A stretch of DNA of 64,000 bases from DASRAA01 sp036512955 (lineage in GTDB: Bacteria; Acidobacteriota; Terriglobia; Terriglobales; Acidobacteriaceae). A model generated the notes under the pieces. That model ran no database searches, was not told where the DNA came from, and was given only the letters and a program-made list of their open reading frames with translations. The position numbers and the translations under genes were made by a program. The stretch lies in the NCBI GenBank assembly GCA_036512955.1, contig DATBZX010000294.1, positions 7,599-71,598 of the forward strand, given 5' to 3'. This document shows, piece after piece, positions 24,381-33,277 of this stretch; position 1 is the stretch's first letter; the number at the start of each line of letters is the position of its first letter.

Positions 24381-25916
24381 CTAGACGTTGACCGTTTCCA
24401 CCGGCTCTGGCTTTGTCTCAGCCGCTGCTGGAACCGCTCCCTGCGCCGCCGCAGTTGTCAGAGTGCCTTGGATCTTGCGGGCTTCCTTGACGGCCCGGTT
24501 CCGAGACGCGCGGAGAGTCATGAACTGCTTGGCTTCGACATAGAGGCGCTTGCGTTCCTCGTTGTTGAATACGGCTTTGCGCACGATGCGGTAAATGGCC
24601 TGCGGCCGGAAGTAGTACTCGTCGTAGAAGCGGTGCACCATCTCCATGACGTAATCGCGGGGCAGTCCCGGATACTCGATCATGGCAACCTGGTGGCCGG
24701 AGTCATCGACCATCTGCGCGCCTTCATTCAGGATGAAGCCGTTCGCCTTCGCGTAATCGTAGAGTTCGGTTCCAGGATACGCGTGAGCGACGGATACTTG
24801 AATGGTCTCGCAGTCGATTTCTTTGGCAAAGTCGATGGTGGTGCGAATGGTTTCCTTGGTCTCGCCGGGCAGACCGAGAATGAAGTCGCCGTGGACGAGC
24901 AGGCCCAGCTTCTTGCAATCCTTGGTGAACTGGCGCGCGCGTTCTACCGTCGCGCCCTTCTTTACATTCTTCAAGATCTGCGGATCGCCTGATTCATAGC
25001 CAACGATGAGCAGGCGGCATCCCGCTTCCTTCATCGCCTTGAGGGTCTCGTAATCGGTGGTGACGCGTGAAGTGCACGACCACGTCATCTTCAGCGGCTT
25101 CAGCTTCTCGCATAACTCGATGGTGCGGGCCTTCTGAATGTTGAAAGTGTCATCGTCGAAGAAGAACTCCTTCACCCAGGGCCAATACTCCATGGCCTTC
25201 TTCATCTCGGCGGCCACGGCGTCGGAGGAGCGCTTGCGCCAGGGATGTCCGCTCAGCGTCTGCGGCCACAGGCAGAACGTGCACTGCGCCGGACAACCAC
25301 GCGTCGTGTAGAGCGACACGAACGGATACAGCAGGAACGGAACGTTGTATCGGCGGGGATCAATGTCGCGCTTGTAAACGTCCACTACATCGGGCAGAGC
25401 GTCGAGGTCGGAGACCGCAGGGCGGTCAGGATTGTGAATCACTGTGCCATTCGGCCCGCGATAGGATGCGCCCAGAATTTCACTCAGCGGCTTGCCATTG
25501 GCGTATTCGACGGTGGCGTAGTCGAACTCGCGGCGCACGATGAAATCGATGGCCTGTCCGTCAGCCAGCGACTTTACGGGTAGCGTCGTCACGTGCGGAC
25601 CCACAAAGCAGATCTTGAGCTTGGGGTTGGCCGCTTTCATCTGCGCCGCCAACTTGATGTCCCCGGGGAAGCCCGGCGTGCTGGTGAACAGCACGAGGAA
25701 ATCGAAGCTCTTGCCAATTTCAATGGTCTCTTCGGCGCTCACATGATGCGGCGGAGCATCCAGCATGCGGGAGCCTTCCAGCATTCCAGCCGGGTAAGCC
25801 AGCCAGACCGGGTACCAATAGGACTCGATCTCGCGGGTTGCAGGCCAGCGCGAACTGGCGCCGCCGTCATAGTTCTCGAACGAGGGTGGATTCAGGAATA
25901 GCGTCTTCAAAGGCAT
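24381..25916 (-). CDS. hpnJ: Hopanoid biosynthesis radical SAM protein HpnJ
   Basis: A 511-residue B12-binding-type radical SAM enzyme. The N-terminus KTLFLNPPSFENYDGGASSR...YWYPVWLAYPAGML followed by DAPPH matches HpnJ, as I recall the family. Residues ~60-150 form the cobalamin-binding-like Rossmann domain; the radical SAM motif is RGCPAQCTFCLWP (CxxxCxxC), then FFFDDDTFN and LIVGYESGDPQIL. In hopanoid producers HpnJ is linked to making the cyclitol ether head group by ring contraction of the glucosamine-type group. The rest of the hpn cluster is not nearby, so the gene stands alone with its own terminator. A related B12-radical SAM function cannot be fully excluded. Confidence 0.85.
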   Translation of the reverse strand: MPLKTLFLNPPSFENYDGGASSRWPATREIESYWYPVWLAYPAGMLEGSRMLDAPPHHVSAEETIEIGKSFDFLVLFTSTPGFPGDIKLAAQMKAANPKLKICFVGPHVTTLPVKSLADGQAIDFIVRREFDYATVEYANGKPLSEILGASYRGPNGTVIHNPDRPAVSDLDALPDVVDVYKRDIDPRRYNVPFLLYPFVSLYTTRGCPAQCTFCLWPQTLSGHPWRKRSSDAVAAEMKKAMEYWPWVKEFFFDDDTFNIQKARTIELCEKLKPLKMTWSCTSRVTTDYETLKAMKEAGCRLLIVGYESGDPQILKNVKKGATVERARQFTKDCKKLGLLVHGDFILGLPGETKETIRTTIDFAKEIDCETIQVSVAHAYPGTELYDYAKANGFILNEGAQMVDDSGHQVAMIEYPGLPRDYVMEMVHRFYDEYYFRPQAIYRIVRKAVFNNEERKRLYVEAKQFMTLRASRNRAVKEARKIQGTLTTAAAQGAVPAAAETKPEPVETVNV

Positions 25917-26020
25917 AGTGGTATCTATGATTTTACCATTGTTTAGACGCCGCTTGCCACGTGGAAGCTCTTGAAAATGTTTCAGTTACAGCGCTTTTGT
26001 GACATGCAGCGAATGGCAAT

Positions 26021-27400
26021 TTATGGGGATGGAATGGCCCAATTTTCGAGTTCTCCGGTAAGCCGTAGCAGTTGGAGGCCAGCGCGCGTCAGTTCGAACT
26101 CGGCATCAAGATACGCAGCATACTTGTCGTTGACCTCAAGCTGAGCAATTTGGGCGTCGCGGGTGCTGCCAGTTCCGGCCTGAATTCGGGCTTGCACAGT
26201 TTCCAAATCGCCCTGCGAAACCTGCCACTCGAGCTTGGCAACGTCCCTTGCAGCCTGTAACTGCCGCAGTGATCTTTGCAGCTTCAGTGCGTTCTCGCCA
26301 ACTTGGTTCCGTGTGAGGTCGGCTTGTTTGTGGGCCACGATGGTATCGGCGTCGGCCTGTGCCGCCCTCGCCTTCTGCACCGGGTTCATGAATGGGAACT
26401 TTATGTTTAGGCCAGCAGCGAGATTGTTGCTCGAATACCGCAAGAAGTATTGGTCGTAATTGTTGAAGCGCGCCAGGTACGCGTACTGGGACGCGATGTC
26501 GGCATACGGCAGGGTCGCCCGGTGCTCACCCTTAGCGCGGGCGGCGGCGGCTTCGACTTTCTGGTCGGCCAATTTGACCACTGGGCTGTTGGAAACGGCC
26601 CGCGCCGCGAGATCGTCTTCCTGTGAGAAGAGCGGCAATTGTGGCATGGACTCTGGATCAGGCTGAATTTCGGCCGGCGTCAGTCCAGTCAGCTTTGCCA
26701 GATGCTCGCGCAGGACATCGACCTGGCCTTGCGCGTCGGCAATACGCAGTCGAATACGTGCCGATGCGAGCTGGCTCTTGGTGAGATCGAGCTTACTGTC
26801 GACGCCTTCGTGAAGGCGTTGTTCCGTCATGAATTGCGCCTTCTCGGCAGCAGACTGGGCGTCGGCGAGAGTCGCAAGCTTGCCCGTCAGGTTCACTAGT
26901 TGCGCGTAGGATAGTGCGGCATCGAGGATCACCTCTGCGCGCTTGTCTTGCACGTCGAAAGAGGTGGCTTTCCAGTCGATCTTGGCCGCCTTCAAGAATT
27001 CTTTCAACGAAAGGTTGAACAGCGACTGGGTCGAGGTGAAATTTGCCACGGATGGCGCGGAGCCTTCGAGAGTCAGAGGAAATCCATAGGAGTAGCCGAG
27101 TCCGGAGCCGACGGTAAGTTGCGGCAGCCAGTGGTTGCGGACCTCCTGATAGGCCTTCTGCGAGCGCCACTGGCTTACGGTGGCAATACCCATCACTCCG
27201 CTGTGCTGAAGCGCCAGATCGACGGCCGTGCGGAAACGAAGCGGTTCAGCTGCAGGAGCGCCATCCGCGGCAAATAGTATTCCTGAAAGCGACAGCCCGG
27301 CGCAGGCGAGAGCAATCAGCCTCACAGCACGGCGGATGCGACCCATCCCGAAATACGGGGATGTCGGCGACTTGCCTCGCGGGATTGAGCGCAATCTCAT
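26021..27400 (-). CDS. TolC-family outer membrane efflux protein
   Basis: A 459-residue outer membrane factor with an N-terminal signal segment (residues ~27-45, ending near LFAADGAPAAE). Two internally repeated halves of long helices are visible: LRFRTAVDLALQHSGVM starts the first, and alternating coiled-coil segments (KLDLTKSQLASARIRLRIADAQGQVD; QVSQGDLETVQARIQAGTGSTRDA) are typical. It forms the trimeric exit duct of a tripartite pump. It is the last gene of a HlyD-TPR-TolC operon, 11 bp after the TPR gene. Confidence 0.9.
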   Translation of the reverse strand: MRLRSIPRGKSPTSPYFGMGRIRRAVRLIALACAGLSLSGILFAADGAPAAEPLRFRTAVDLALQHSGVMGIATVSQWRSQKAYQEVRNHWLPQLTVGSGLGYSYGFPLTLEGSAPSVANFTSTQSLFNLSLKEFLKAAKIDWKATSFDVQDKRAEVILDAALSYAQLVNLTGKLATLADAQSAAEKAQFMTEQRLHEGVDSKLDLTKSQLASARIRLRIADAQGQVDVLREHLAKLTGLTPAEIQPDPESMPQLPLFSQEDDLAARAVSNSPVVKLADQKVEAAAARAKGEHRATLPYADIASQYAYLARFNNYDQYFLRYSSNNLAAGLNIKFPFMNPVQKARAAQADADTIVAHKQADLTRNQVGENALKLQRSLRQLQAARDVAKLEWQVSQGDLETVQARIQAGTGSTRDAQIAQLEVNDKYAAYLDAEFELTRAGLQLLRLTGELENWAIPSP

Positions 27401-27411
27401 GAAGGAAACCG

Positions 27412-28365
27412 TTACTGCACCCGGCCCAAGGCCTTGCCGGCGGGTGCAAACCCAGACGCCAGCGCCAGCGACGATTTGTACTCGCTCACCGCGCCAGATT
27501 TGTTGCCCATCTTTTCATAAAGCTGCCCCAGAAGGTAATGGGCGCGAAACGCGGGAGCATCTTCCGCCATGGCATTGGAAGCCAAATACGTCTTCACGTA
27601 TTGCACGGCGGTGGGGAAGTCCCGCCCTGACTGGAGAAGTTCGCTCGCCGCATTGTAATTAACCTCACTGCTCTTGTTGGGTTGCGCGATGGCCTGAGAA
27701 ATCGCATTCTGCATGTCATCGAGCCGTGAACGTCGCCGGAAGAACGAGGCCAGGTTCATCCAGTACTGTGCCGGATTCTTGGCGACCTTGATGGCTTGCC
27801 TGAGTTCATTTTCCGCGTAGGGGTAGCGCTTGTCCTTTTCCGCGACGATCGCCAATATCCAGTGTGACGTTGCCTCATCGTAACTGGCGACCTGAGTGGC
27901 CTGGTCGCGCGCTTTGTCGGCGCCGCCGCCCATGATCGACGGCGCTTCTGTGTAGTACTCAGCCAGATCAGCGTGAGCTTGCACATTGGCAGGGTCGAGC
28001 TTCACCGCCAGTTCGAATTCACTTTTCGTTTTGCGTGCCAGCGAAGCCGCCGAGAGCGGGTTGGCGGCCGACGCCTTCTCGCCGTATTCACGTCCCAGCC
28101 ACAGGTGGCACATGGCATTGTCTGGACTGGCACTGACGGCCCGCTCGCCATTCTTCACAGCATCGTCCCAATGTTCGATAGCGTAATAGGCGCGCGAAAG
28201 CAGGTTCAGGGACGCCGCATCATTCCGGCTGGAGAGGGTGCGAATGACCTCGTCGATGCTGCCGGATGCCAGCATCTTCTCGACTGTTGCGTCGGCGGCC
28301 GCGATTATCACGGCGCAGAAGAGAGCCAGCAGCATGATCGAATAGTTACGCACGAGAGATCTCAT
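27412..28365 (-). CDS. Secreted TPR-repeat protein
   Basis: A 317-residue protein with an N-terminal signal (NYSIMLLALFCAVIIAAADA) and then mostly paired helices of TPR type, e.g. NLLSRAYYAIEHWDDAVKNG, MCHLWLGREYGEKASA, VQAHADLAEYYTE and AHYLLGQLYEKMGNKSGA. Its ATG shares one base with the stop of the HlyD gene (TGATG), so translation is coupled. A periplasmic TPR protein between adaptor and duct may act as an assembly or scaffolding factor (inference). Confidence 0.82.
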   Translation of the reverse strand: MRSLVRNYSIMLLALFCAVIIAAADATVEKMLASGSIDEVIRTLSSRNDAASLNLLSRAYYAIEHWDDAVKNGERAVSASPDNAMCHLWLGREYGEKASAANPLSAASLARKTKSEFELAVKLDPANVQAHADLAEYYTEAPSIMGGGADKARDQATQVASYDEATSHWILAIVAEKDKRYPYAENELRQAIKVAKNPAQYWMNLASFFRRRSRLDDMQNAISQAIAQPNKSSEVNYNAASELLQSGRDFPTAVQYVKTYLASNAMAEDAPAFRAHYLLGQLYEKMGNKSGAVSEYKSSLALASGFAPAGKALGRVQ

Positions 28366-29621
28366 CAGATGGGGTTCTTCACCGGCATCCCATCGCGGAG
28401 CGGCTGCATGTTGACTGCGCCAAGCGCCAGCACCGCGCCGTCTGAGATGCCTTTGGTGATTTCCACCCGGGTCAGGTTTGATACCGAGGTCTGCACGTTG
28501 CGCCGCTTGAGCTGGCCGTTAACGACCTGGAAAACATACTTTCCCTCGGCATCCTGCCGCACGGCTTCTCTTGGAACGGTGAGCGCGTTTTCGTGGCGCG
28601 CGAGTACAACGGCGACGCTCACGTTGGTATTAGGAAGCAGCTTGAGGTCGTCGTTGTCGAGCAGGCAAGTAACTTCCCCCACCATGCGAGTTCCACGCTG
28701 GACAACATTTGTGGGCAGGTTTTCGATCGTGGTCTTCCACAGGCGACCGGGAAGCGCGTCCCAGGCGAGTTCGACGGGCTGGCCTTTTTGCAGGCGTCCG
28801 ATCTCCGGCTCGTCGACAAAAGCACGCACCCGAATGCGGTGCAAATTAGCGACTTGAATAAGAAGATCACCCGCCGCCGCAAAGGAGTCTTTGCGCACCG
28901 GCAGGTTGTAAACCATTCCGGAATGAGGCGATGAGATGTTCAAATTGCGTACCAAGTCGGTGGCCGCCGCCAGAGCGGCGCGCGCTTCCGCCAGTTGAGC
29001 TTCGGCGTGACCGATTTCCGGCTTGGAGAAGCGGTCGTGGAGCTTCTGCTCCAGCATGTGAAGGTTGGCCTCCGCCACGTGCAGTTGGACCTGAGCTGTA
29101 TCGACTTCTGCTTGCGACGCTGCGCCGCTTTGCAGCAGTCGCTGCATCGCCTGTAGGGTCTTCTGTGCGGCATCCCGGTCCGCCTGTGCCTTCACTAAGG
29201 CGTTGCGAGTGGTGAGAACTTCCTCTTGCGTGCCGCCCGCTGATACGGCAAGCAGTTCGGATTCGGCGCCCTTCACTTGTGCCTGAGCCCGAGCTACTTG
29301 GGCCCGCGCCTCAGAGTCGTCCAACTGAATCAGCAACTGGTTTGCCTTTACCCACTCCCCGGGGAGGATCGAAACCCGCTTGACCCTTGTGGACATCGGG
29401 GCATGGGCTTCGAAGTTGTCGATAGGCTCGACCTTGCCGTTGGTGGCGATGCTGGAAGTGATGGTCTCGCGATAGGACAGGGCGGTCCGGACCTGGACTT
29501 GGGTGCGCCGGAAAGCCAGCGAAAGCGTCAGGATCAACACGGCCAGTGCGACACCGATGAGGATGATCCAGCGAGGTTTCCAAGTCAGACGGGTGCGGCC
29601 GCTATCAATTGACTCTGCCAT
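28365..29621 (-). CDS. Periplasmic adaptor (HlyD/RND membrane fusion protein family)
   Basis: A 418-residue membrane fusion protein from the ATG at 29621; an upstream in-frame start adds a polar leader. One TM helix (residues ~18-38, IILIGVALAVLILTLSLAF) anchors it. A beta-barrel/lipoyl half follows (VKRVSILPGEWVKANQLLIQLDD), a long coiled-coil hairpin (~95-210, Ala/Gln/Glu-rich), the second lipoyl half (ISSPHSGMVYNLPVRKDSFAAAGDLL) and the barrel and membrane-proximal domains. The operon has TPR and TolC genes but no RND or ABC permease, so the pump must be encoded elsewhere. Confidence 0.9.
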   Translation of the reverse strand: MAESIDSGRTRLTWKPRWIILIGVALAVLILTLSLAFRRTQVQVRTALSYRETITSSIATNGKVEPIDNFEAHAPMSTRVKRVSILPGEWVKANQLLIQLDDSEARAQVARAQAQVKGAESELLAVSAGGTQEEVLTTRNALVKAQADRDAAQKTLQAMQRLLQSGAASQAEVDTAQVQLHVAEANLHMLEQKLHDRFSKPEIGHAEAQLAEARAALAAATDLVRNLNISSPHSGMVYNLPVRKDSFAAAGDLLIQVANLHRIRVRAFVDEPEIGRLQKGQPVELAWDALPGRLWKTTIENLPTNVVQRGTRMVGEVTCLLDNDDLKLLPNTNVSVAVVLARHENALTVPREAVRQDAEGKYVFQVVNGQLKRRNVQTSVSNLTRVEITKGISDGAVLALGAVNMQPLRDGMPVKNPI

Positions 29622-29706
29622 CGGCGTCCAAAGACTCCAGTATAGCCTAGCTGGCGGCTGCCTCCGAGGTTGAGCTTCGCCCATTCCCGCCGATTACAAT
29701 AGCCGC

Positions 29707-30111
29707 ATGGCAAAAAGCAAGAGCTACACGCCCGAGCATGCAGAATCGGGTCTCGACGCCAAGCTGCCGGAGATTGAAACCTGGCCGAACCAGTTTCCAG
29801 ATTACGAGATCGTGATTGACGTTCCCGAGTTCACGTCGGTCTGCCCCAAGACCGGGCTGCCTGACTTCGGAATTCTTTGGATCCGCTACGTGCCTGCCAA
29901 AGACTGCCTGGAACTGAAGTCCCTGAAGGAGTACCTGACTGCCTATCGCAACCTGGGGATCTTCCAGGAGAACATCGTCAATCGCGTGCTGGAAGACGTG
30001 GTGCGCGCGTCCAAGCCGAAATGGGCTGAGGTGAAAGGCGAGTTCCGTCCGCGTGGCGGGATAGGTACTGTGGTCATCGCGCGCTATCCCAGAAGCAAAA
30101 AGCGGCCATAG
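29707..30111 (+). CDS. queF: preQ0 reductase QueF (NADPH-dependent 7-cyano-7-deazaguanine reductase)
   Basis: QueF reduces the nitrile of preQ0 to preQ1 for queuosine in tRNA. The 134-residue length is that of the short YkvM-type QueF. The nucleophile Cys46 and acid Asp53 are in FTSVCPKTGLPDFG, and the substrate-binding Glu69 in LELKSLKEY. The start ATG is 85 bp from the divergent HlyD start. An MFS transporter starts 36 bp downstream and a glycosyltransferase overlaps that. Confidence 0.95.
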   Translation: MAKSKSYTPEHAESGLDAKLPEIETWPNQFPDYEIVIDVPEFTSVCPKTGLPDFGILWIRYVPAKDCLELKSLKEYLTAYRNLGIFQENIVNRVLEDVVRASKPKWAEVKGEFRPRGGIGTVVIARYPRSKKRP

Positions 30112-30147
30112 TCTCAACGACGGCCACGTGGTATTCTCCGCCAACTG

Positions 30148-31395
30148 ATGACTTCCAAGACCAATGCCTGGGTTGCGCTACTGCTGTTGACTGGGCTGAA
30201 TTTCGTCAACTACATCGACCGGTCGATCCTGTTTGCAGTACAGGAATTGGTAAAAGCGGAATTCGTCCTCAGCGATAAGCAAGTGGGGTTTCTGACTTCG
30301 GCATTTTTCGCCTGCTACATGATCGCGGCACCACTGATCGCTCCACTGGCCGACCGTTACCCCCGCAAGTGGATCATGGCCGCAGGCGCGCTGGTGTGGA
30401 GTGTGGCAACACTTTTATCGGCCGTCACTCATAACTATGACGAGTTGCTGCTCCGCCATTTGATCGTCGGCATCGGCGAGGCTACGTTTGTGGTCATCTC
30501 GCCGGCATTCATCGCCGACTTGTTTCCCGAGAACCGCCGCGGGCGAGTTCTGTCGATCTTCTACCTGGCGATTCCGGTAGGCACAGCCCTGGGATACCTG
30601 GTCGGCGGATACCTTGGGCACCTACATGGCTGGCGCATGCCGTTCCTCATATGTGCGATCCCGGGTATGGTTTTGGCCTTGGGAGTCTGTCTTTTGAAAG
30701 AGCCGCAGCGCGGCGCCAGTGACCATTTGGCAGACAGCGTTGAGCGGGGCACGATATTCGGGCTTTTCCGGAACAAGGCCTACTGGACCGTCAGCCTGGG
30801 CATGGCGATGATGACGTTCGCCGTCGGAGGCCTGCAGGTCTGGATGCCTACGTTCCTGTCACGCATGCGCGGCGTCCCACTGGAGCACGCCAACCTTGTG
30901 TTCGGCGTGATGACGCTGTTCAGCGGGATTGTGGCAACGCTTTTTGGCGGATGGCTTGGAGATCGCCTGCTGCGTCGCACCCCGGCTGCGTACCAGTTGG
31001 TTTCGGCGGTCGGAATGGCGCTTTCGATTCCCGCCATGGTGGTCGCCATCTATTTCATCGGGACGCCGATGTACGTGGCGATTATGCTGGGGGAATTTCT
31101 GTTGCTGCTAAACACAGCTCCCCTGAATGCTGCGCTGGTCAATAGCGTAAGCGCTCGAATTCGCGCCACAGCTATCGCGGTGAACTTATTCACGATTCAC
31201 ATTCTTGGCGACGCGTTTTCGCCGACGCTGATCGGATGGATCTCCGATAAGACCAACCTGCAGACGGGATTCTTCTCTACCATCGTTGCGGTTGTGCTGT
31301 CGGCCATTATCTTGTTTTACGGCATGCGCTTCGCGCCCGCGCTTCCGAAAGGCAATCCAAGTCGCGATGCGACAGGCGGGGAAGTGCCGGCCTGA
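30148..31395 (+). CDS. MFS transporter (spinster-like)
   Basis: A 415-residue major facilitator with 12 predicted helices. NFVNYIDRSILFAV in helix 1 and the loop 2-3 signature ADRYPRKWIMAAG (MFS motif A) are clear; ENRRGRVLSIFYLAIPVGTALGYLVGG is helix 5 motif C-like. The Asp-Arg in helix 1 is frequent in the Spns-like branch. The gene follows queF by 36 bp and shares one base (TGATG) with the next gene. Substrate unknown. Confidence 0.88.
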   Translation: MTSKTNAWVALLLLTGLNFVNYIDRSILFAVQELVKAEFVLSDKQVGFLTSAFFACYMIAAPLIAPLADRYPRKWIMAAGALVWSVATLLSAVTHNYDELLLRHLIVGIGEATFVVISPAFIADLFPENRRGRVLSIFYLAIPVGTALGYLVGGYLGHLHGWRMPFLICAIPGMVLALGVCLLKEPQRGASDHLADSVERGTIFGLFRNKAYWTVSLGMAMMTFAVGGLQVWMPTFLSRMRGVPLEHANLVFGVMTLFSGIVATLFGGWLGDRLLRRTPAAYQLVSAVGMALSIPAMVVAIYFIGTPMYVAIMLGEFLLLLNTAPLNAALVNSVSARIRATAIAVNLFTIHILGDAFSPTLIGWISDKTNLQTGFFSTIVAVVLSAIILFYGMRFAPALPKGNPSRDATGGEVPA

Positions 31396-32630
31396 TGATT
31401 TCTGATTTTCTGCAACATCCTGTGGTGTGGTCCTGCAGCATCTTCTTGGGCGCAGTGTGGCTGTCACGGCTATTTGCCGTTGGCCTCAACATGCATAAGA
31501 TCGCGGAGATCACCCGGCCGGAATACGATGCTTCGCCAGTCGATGCATCGGGACGCGTGCCACGCATCAGCATTGTGGTTCCGGCCCGTAACGAAGCGGA
31601 GCACATTGATGCTGCTTTGATCTCGTTGCTGCAACTCGACTATCCCGACTACGAAGTCATCGCCGTCGATGACCGTTCGGAAGATGCTACCGGCGCCATT
31701 CTCGACCGATTGCAGGCGCAGTGGAGGGAGAGGGGAGAGGCTTCGCATCACCGGCTGAAAGTGCTGCACGTTACGGAACTGCCACCGGGTTGGTTAGGTA
31801 AAACTCATGCCATGTGGCAGGCCGGGAAACAGGCGACTGGAGATTGGCTGCTCTTCACAGACGCCGATGTTGTGTTCCGAAACGATGCACTTCGCCGGGC
31901 GGTGGTGTACGCGGAACGGGAGCAAGCCGATCACGTAGTGTTGTTTCCAACCATGGTCATGAAGTCGATGGGTGAACGCACGATGATGGCGTTCTTCCAG
32001 TCGCAATTTGTGTTCGCACACCGTCCCTGGAAAGTTGCCGATCCAAAATCACGCGATTCAATGGGAGTAGGTGCGTTCAACCTCATTCGCCGCGAGGTAT
32101 ACGAGCGCATCGGCACCTACCAGCGACTGCGCCTGGCTGTGCTCGACGACATGAAGCTGGGTGAGTTGGTGAAGCAGGAAGGCTTTCGTCAATGCTGCGC
32201 CTTCGGCCGCGATCTGCTCAAACTGCGTTGGGTGTTCGGCGCGATGGGCATGGTGCGCAACCTGACTAAGAATTTCTTCGCCATCCTCCACTTCAATACC
32301 GCCTTTGCCGTACTGGCGGTCTGCGGCATCCTGATCGTGAACCTTGGACCATTCGCCGGCATTTGGATCGCCCAGGGGTGGGAGCGCGCGGGCTTCCTTG
32401 CAGCACTGGTAACGCTGGTGGCGATCTACGTTGGCATGTCGCGGCGCAGCGACATCTCGCCTTTCTACGTGCTACTGCATCCTGTCGGTACGCTGCTGTT
32501 CAGCTATGCCGTCGTACGTTCTGTTGTCTTGACCCTCGCCCGAGGTGGCGTGGTTTGGCGCGGGACGTTTTATTCACTCGCTGAATTGAAAAAGTTCAGC
32601 CGGGAAGCACCTCGCTGGAACTGGCTATAA
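31395..32630 (+). CDS. Membrane-bound family 2 glycosyltransferase
   Basis: A 411-residue GT2 enzyme: one N-terminal TM helix, a GT-A catalytic domain (RISIVVPARNEAEHIDAAL; AVDDRSEDAT; the DxD-type metal motif FTDADVVF; LDDMKLGELVKQEG as the late acidic motif) and four C-terminal TM helices. LPPGWLGKTHAMWQA resembles CrtQ (carotenoid) and HpnB (hopene-associated) glycosyltransferases, so a lipid acceptor is likely. The ATG overlaps the MFS stop, which implies coupled expression and perhaps export of the glycosylated product. Confidence 0.86.
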   Translation: MISDFLQHPVVWSCSIFLGAVWLSRLFAVGLNMHKIAEITRPEYDASPVDASGRVPRISIVVPARNEAEHIDAALISLLQLDYPDYEVIAVDDRSEDATGAILDRLQAQWRERGEASHHRLKVLHVTELPPGWLGKTHAMWQAGKQATGDWLLFTDADVVFRNDALRRAVVYAEREQADHVVLFPTMVMKSMGERTMMAFFQSQFVFAHRPWKVADPKSRDSMGVGAFNLIRREVYERIGTYQRLRLAVLDDMKLGELVKQEGFRQCCAFGRDLLKLRWVFGAMGMVRNLTKNFFAILHFNTAFAVLAVCGILIVNLGPFAGIWIAQGWERAGFLAALVTLVAIYVGMSRRSDISPFYVLLHPVGTLLFSYAVVRSVVLTLARGGVVWRGTFYSLAELKKFSREAPRWNWL

Positions 32631-32646
32631 ACAAGGGGCCGCCGGT

Positions 32647-33174
32647 TTATTTCGTCGGCTCCATCCTCAGGGCGTCATTGAAGCGATTGAAGTAATTGAA
32701 CAGCCCGATGGCCGCCAGCAGTTCGATAATCTCGCCCTCGTCATAGTGGAGGCGCAATTCTGCCCAGAAGGCGTCATCTACTTCGTGTGGGTCGCGCGTG
32801 ACCCGTTCGGCCAACTCGAGAGCAGCCTTTTCCGCCTCGGTGAAATCGGCGCGATTGCGGAAATCGGCGAGGTTGTCGATCTGGTCGTCGCTCCAGCCGT
32901 GCCGCCTTGCCAAGGCGGTGTGGGACGACAGTCAATACTCGCAGCGGTTGATCTGCGAGGTGCGGACGATCACCAGTTCCTTCAGCTTTGCCAGAACGGT
33001 ACCGGTGTTCATCACCGCTCGAAAATGGGCGATCATGGTCCGGAAAATTTCCGGCCGATGCGCGGCGGTACGGAACATGTTGGGTACGTTTCCGCGCTCC
33101 TGCAGATAGACGTCGTAGATTTTCCTGGTTTCGGGATCGACCTGGTCATTATCGAGTCGCGTTATTCGGGGCAT
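32647..33174 (-). CDS. AhpD/carboxymuconolactone decarboxylase-family selenoprotein candidate (in-frame UGA)
   Basis: One frame of 175 codons from the ATG at 33174, interrupted only by a TGA at 32934-32932 (residue 81). Upstream it reads MPRITRLDNDQVDPETRKIY... up to INRCEY; downstream, in the same frame, LSSHTALARRHGWSDDQIDN and so on to the end of the domain. In AhpD and CMD proteins the catalytic pattern is E-x11-C-x2-C-x3-H. Here it is E66, C78, UGA81 and H85, so UGA replaces exactly the second Cys of the redox pair. A SECIS-like hairpin starts 13 nt after the UGA. Selenoproteins of the AhpD-like family with CxxU are known, so Sec insertion is the best reading; a nonsense mutation is the alternative. 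The role would be a peroxidase-reducing or general thiol redox activity. It is 14 bp past the convergent glycosyltransferase stop. Confidence 0.82.
32881..32931 (-). promoter_or_regulatory. Putative bacterial SECIS element after the UGA codon
   Basis: In the mRNA, 13 nt after the UGA, a perfect 7-bp stem CCGCCUU/AAGGCGG (32918-32912 with 32908-32902) closes on a GGC loop. The loop begins at nucleotide 21 after the UGA, within the spacing known for SelB-dependent bacterial SECIS elements, and has G in its first positions as expected. An outer helix, CUGUCGUC with GACGACCAG (one bulge), can stack below it. The structure lies inside coding sequence, as is usual in bacteria. Confidence 0.7.
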
Positions 33175-33277
33175 GAAGCGATTGTAAGGCAAGCGGCGAG
33201 CAAGCAGCGGACGCCTCTCGGCGGCAGGCGAAAAGGCGTCCGACGTTGCTGTGCCGAGATCGGCGGGAAGGTGCCAG

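Noticed and set aside
32647..33174. Two separate genes or a frameshifted pseudogene in the AhpD-like locus
   Set aside because: Both halves are in the same frame, joined by one UGA at a catalytic Cys with a SECIS-like hairpin, and the TTG start of the second half falls inside the conserved motif. A point nonsense mutation remains possible but is less economical.
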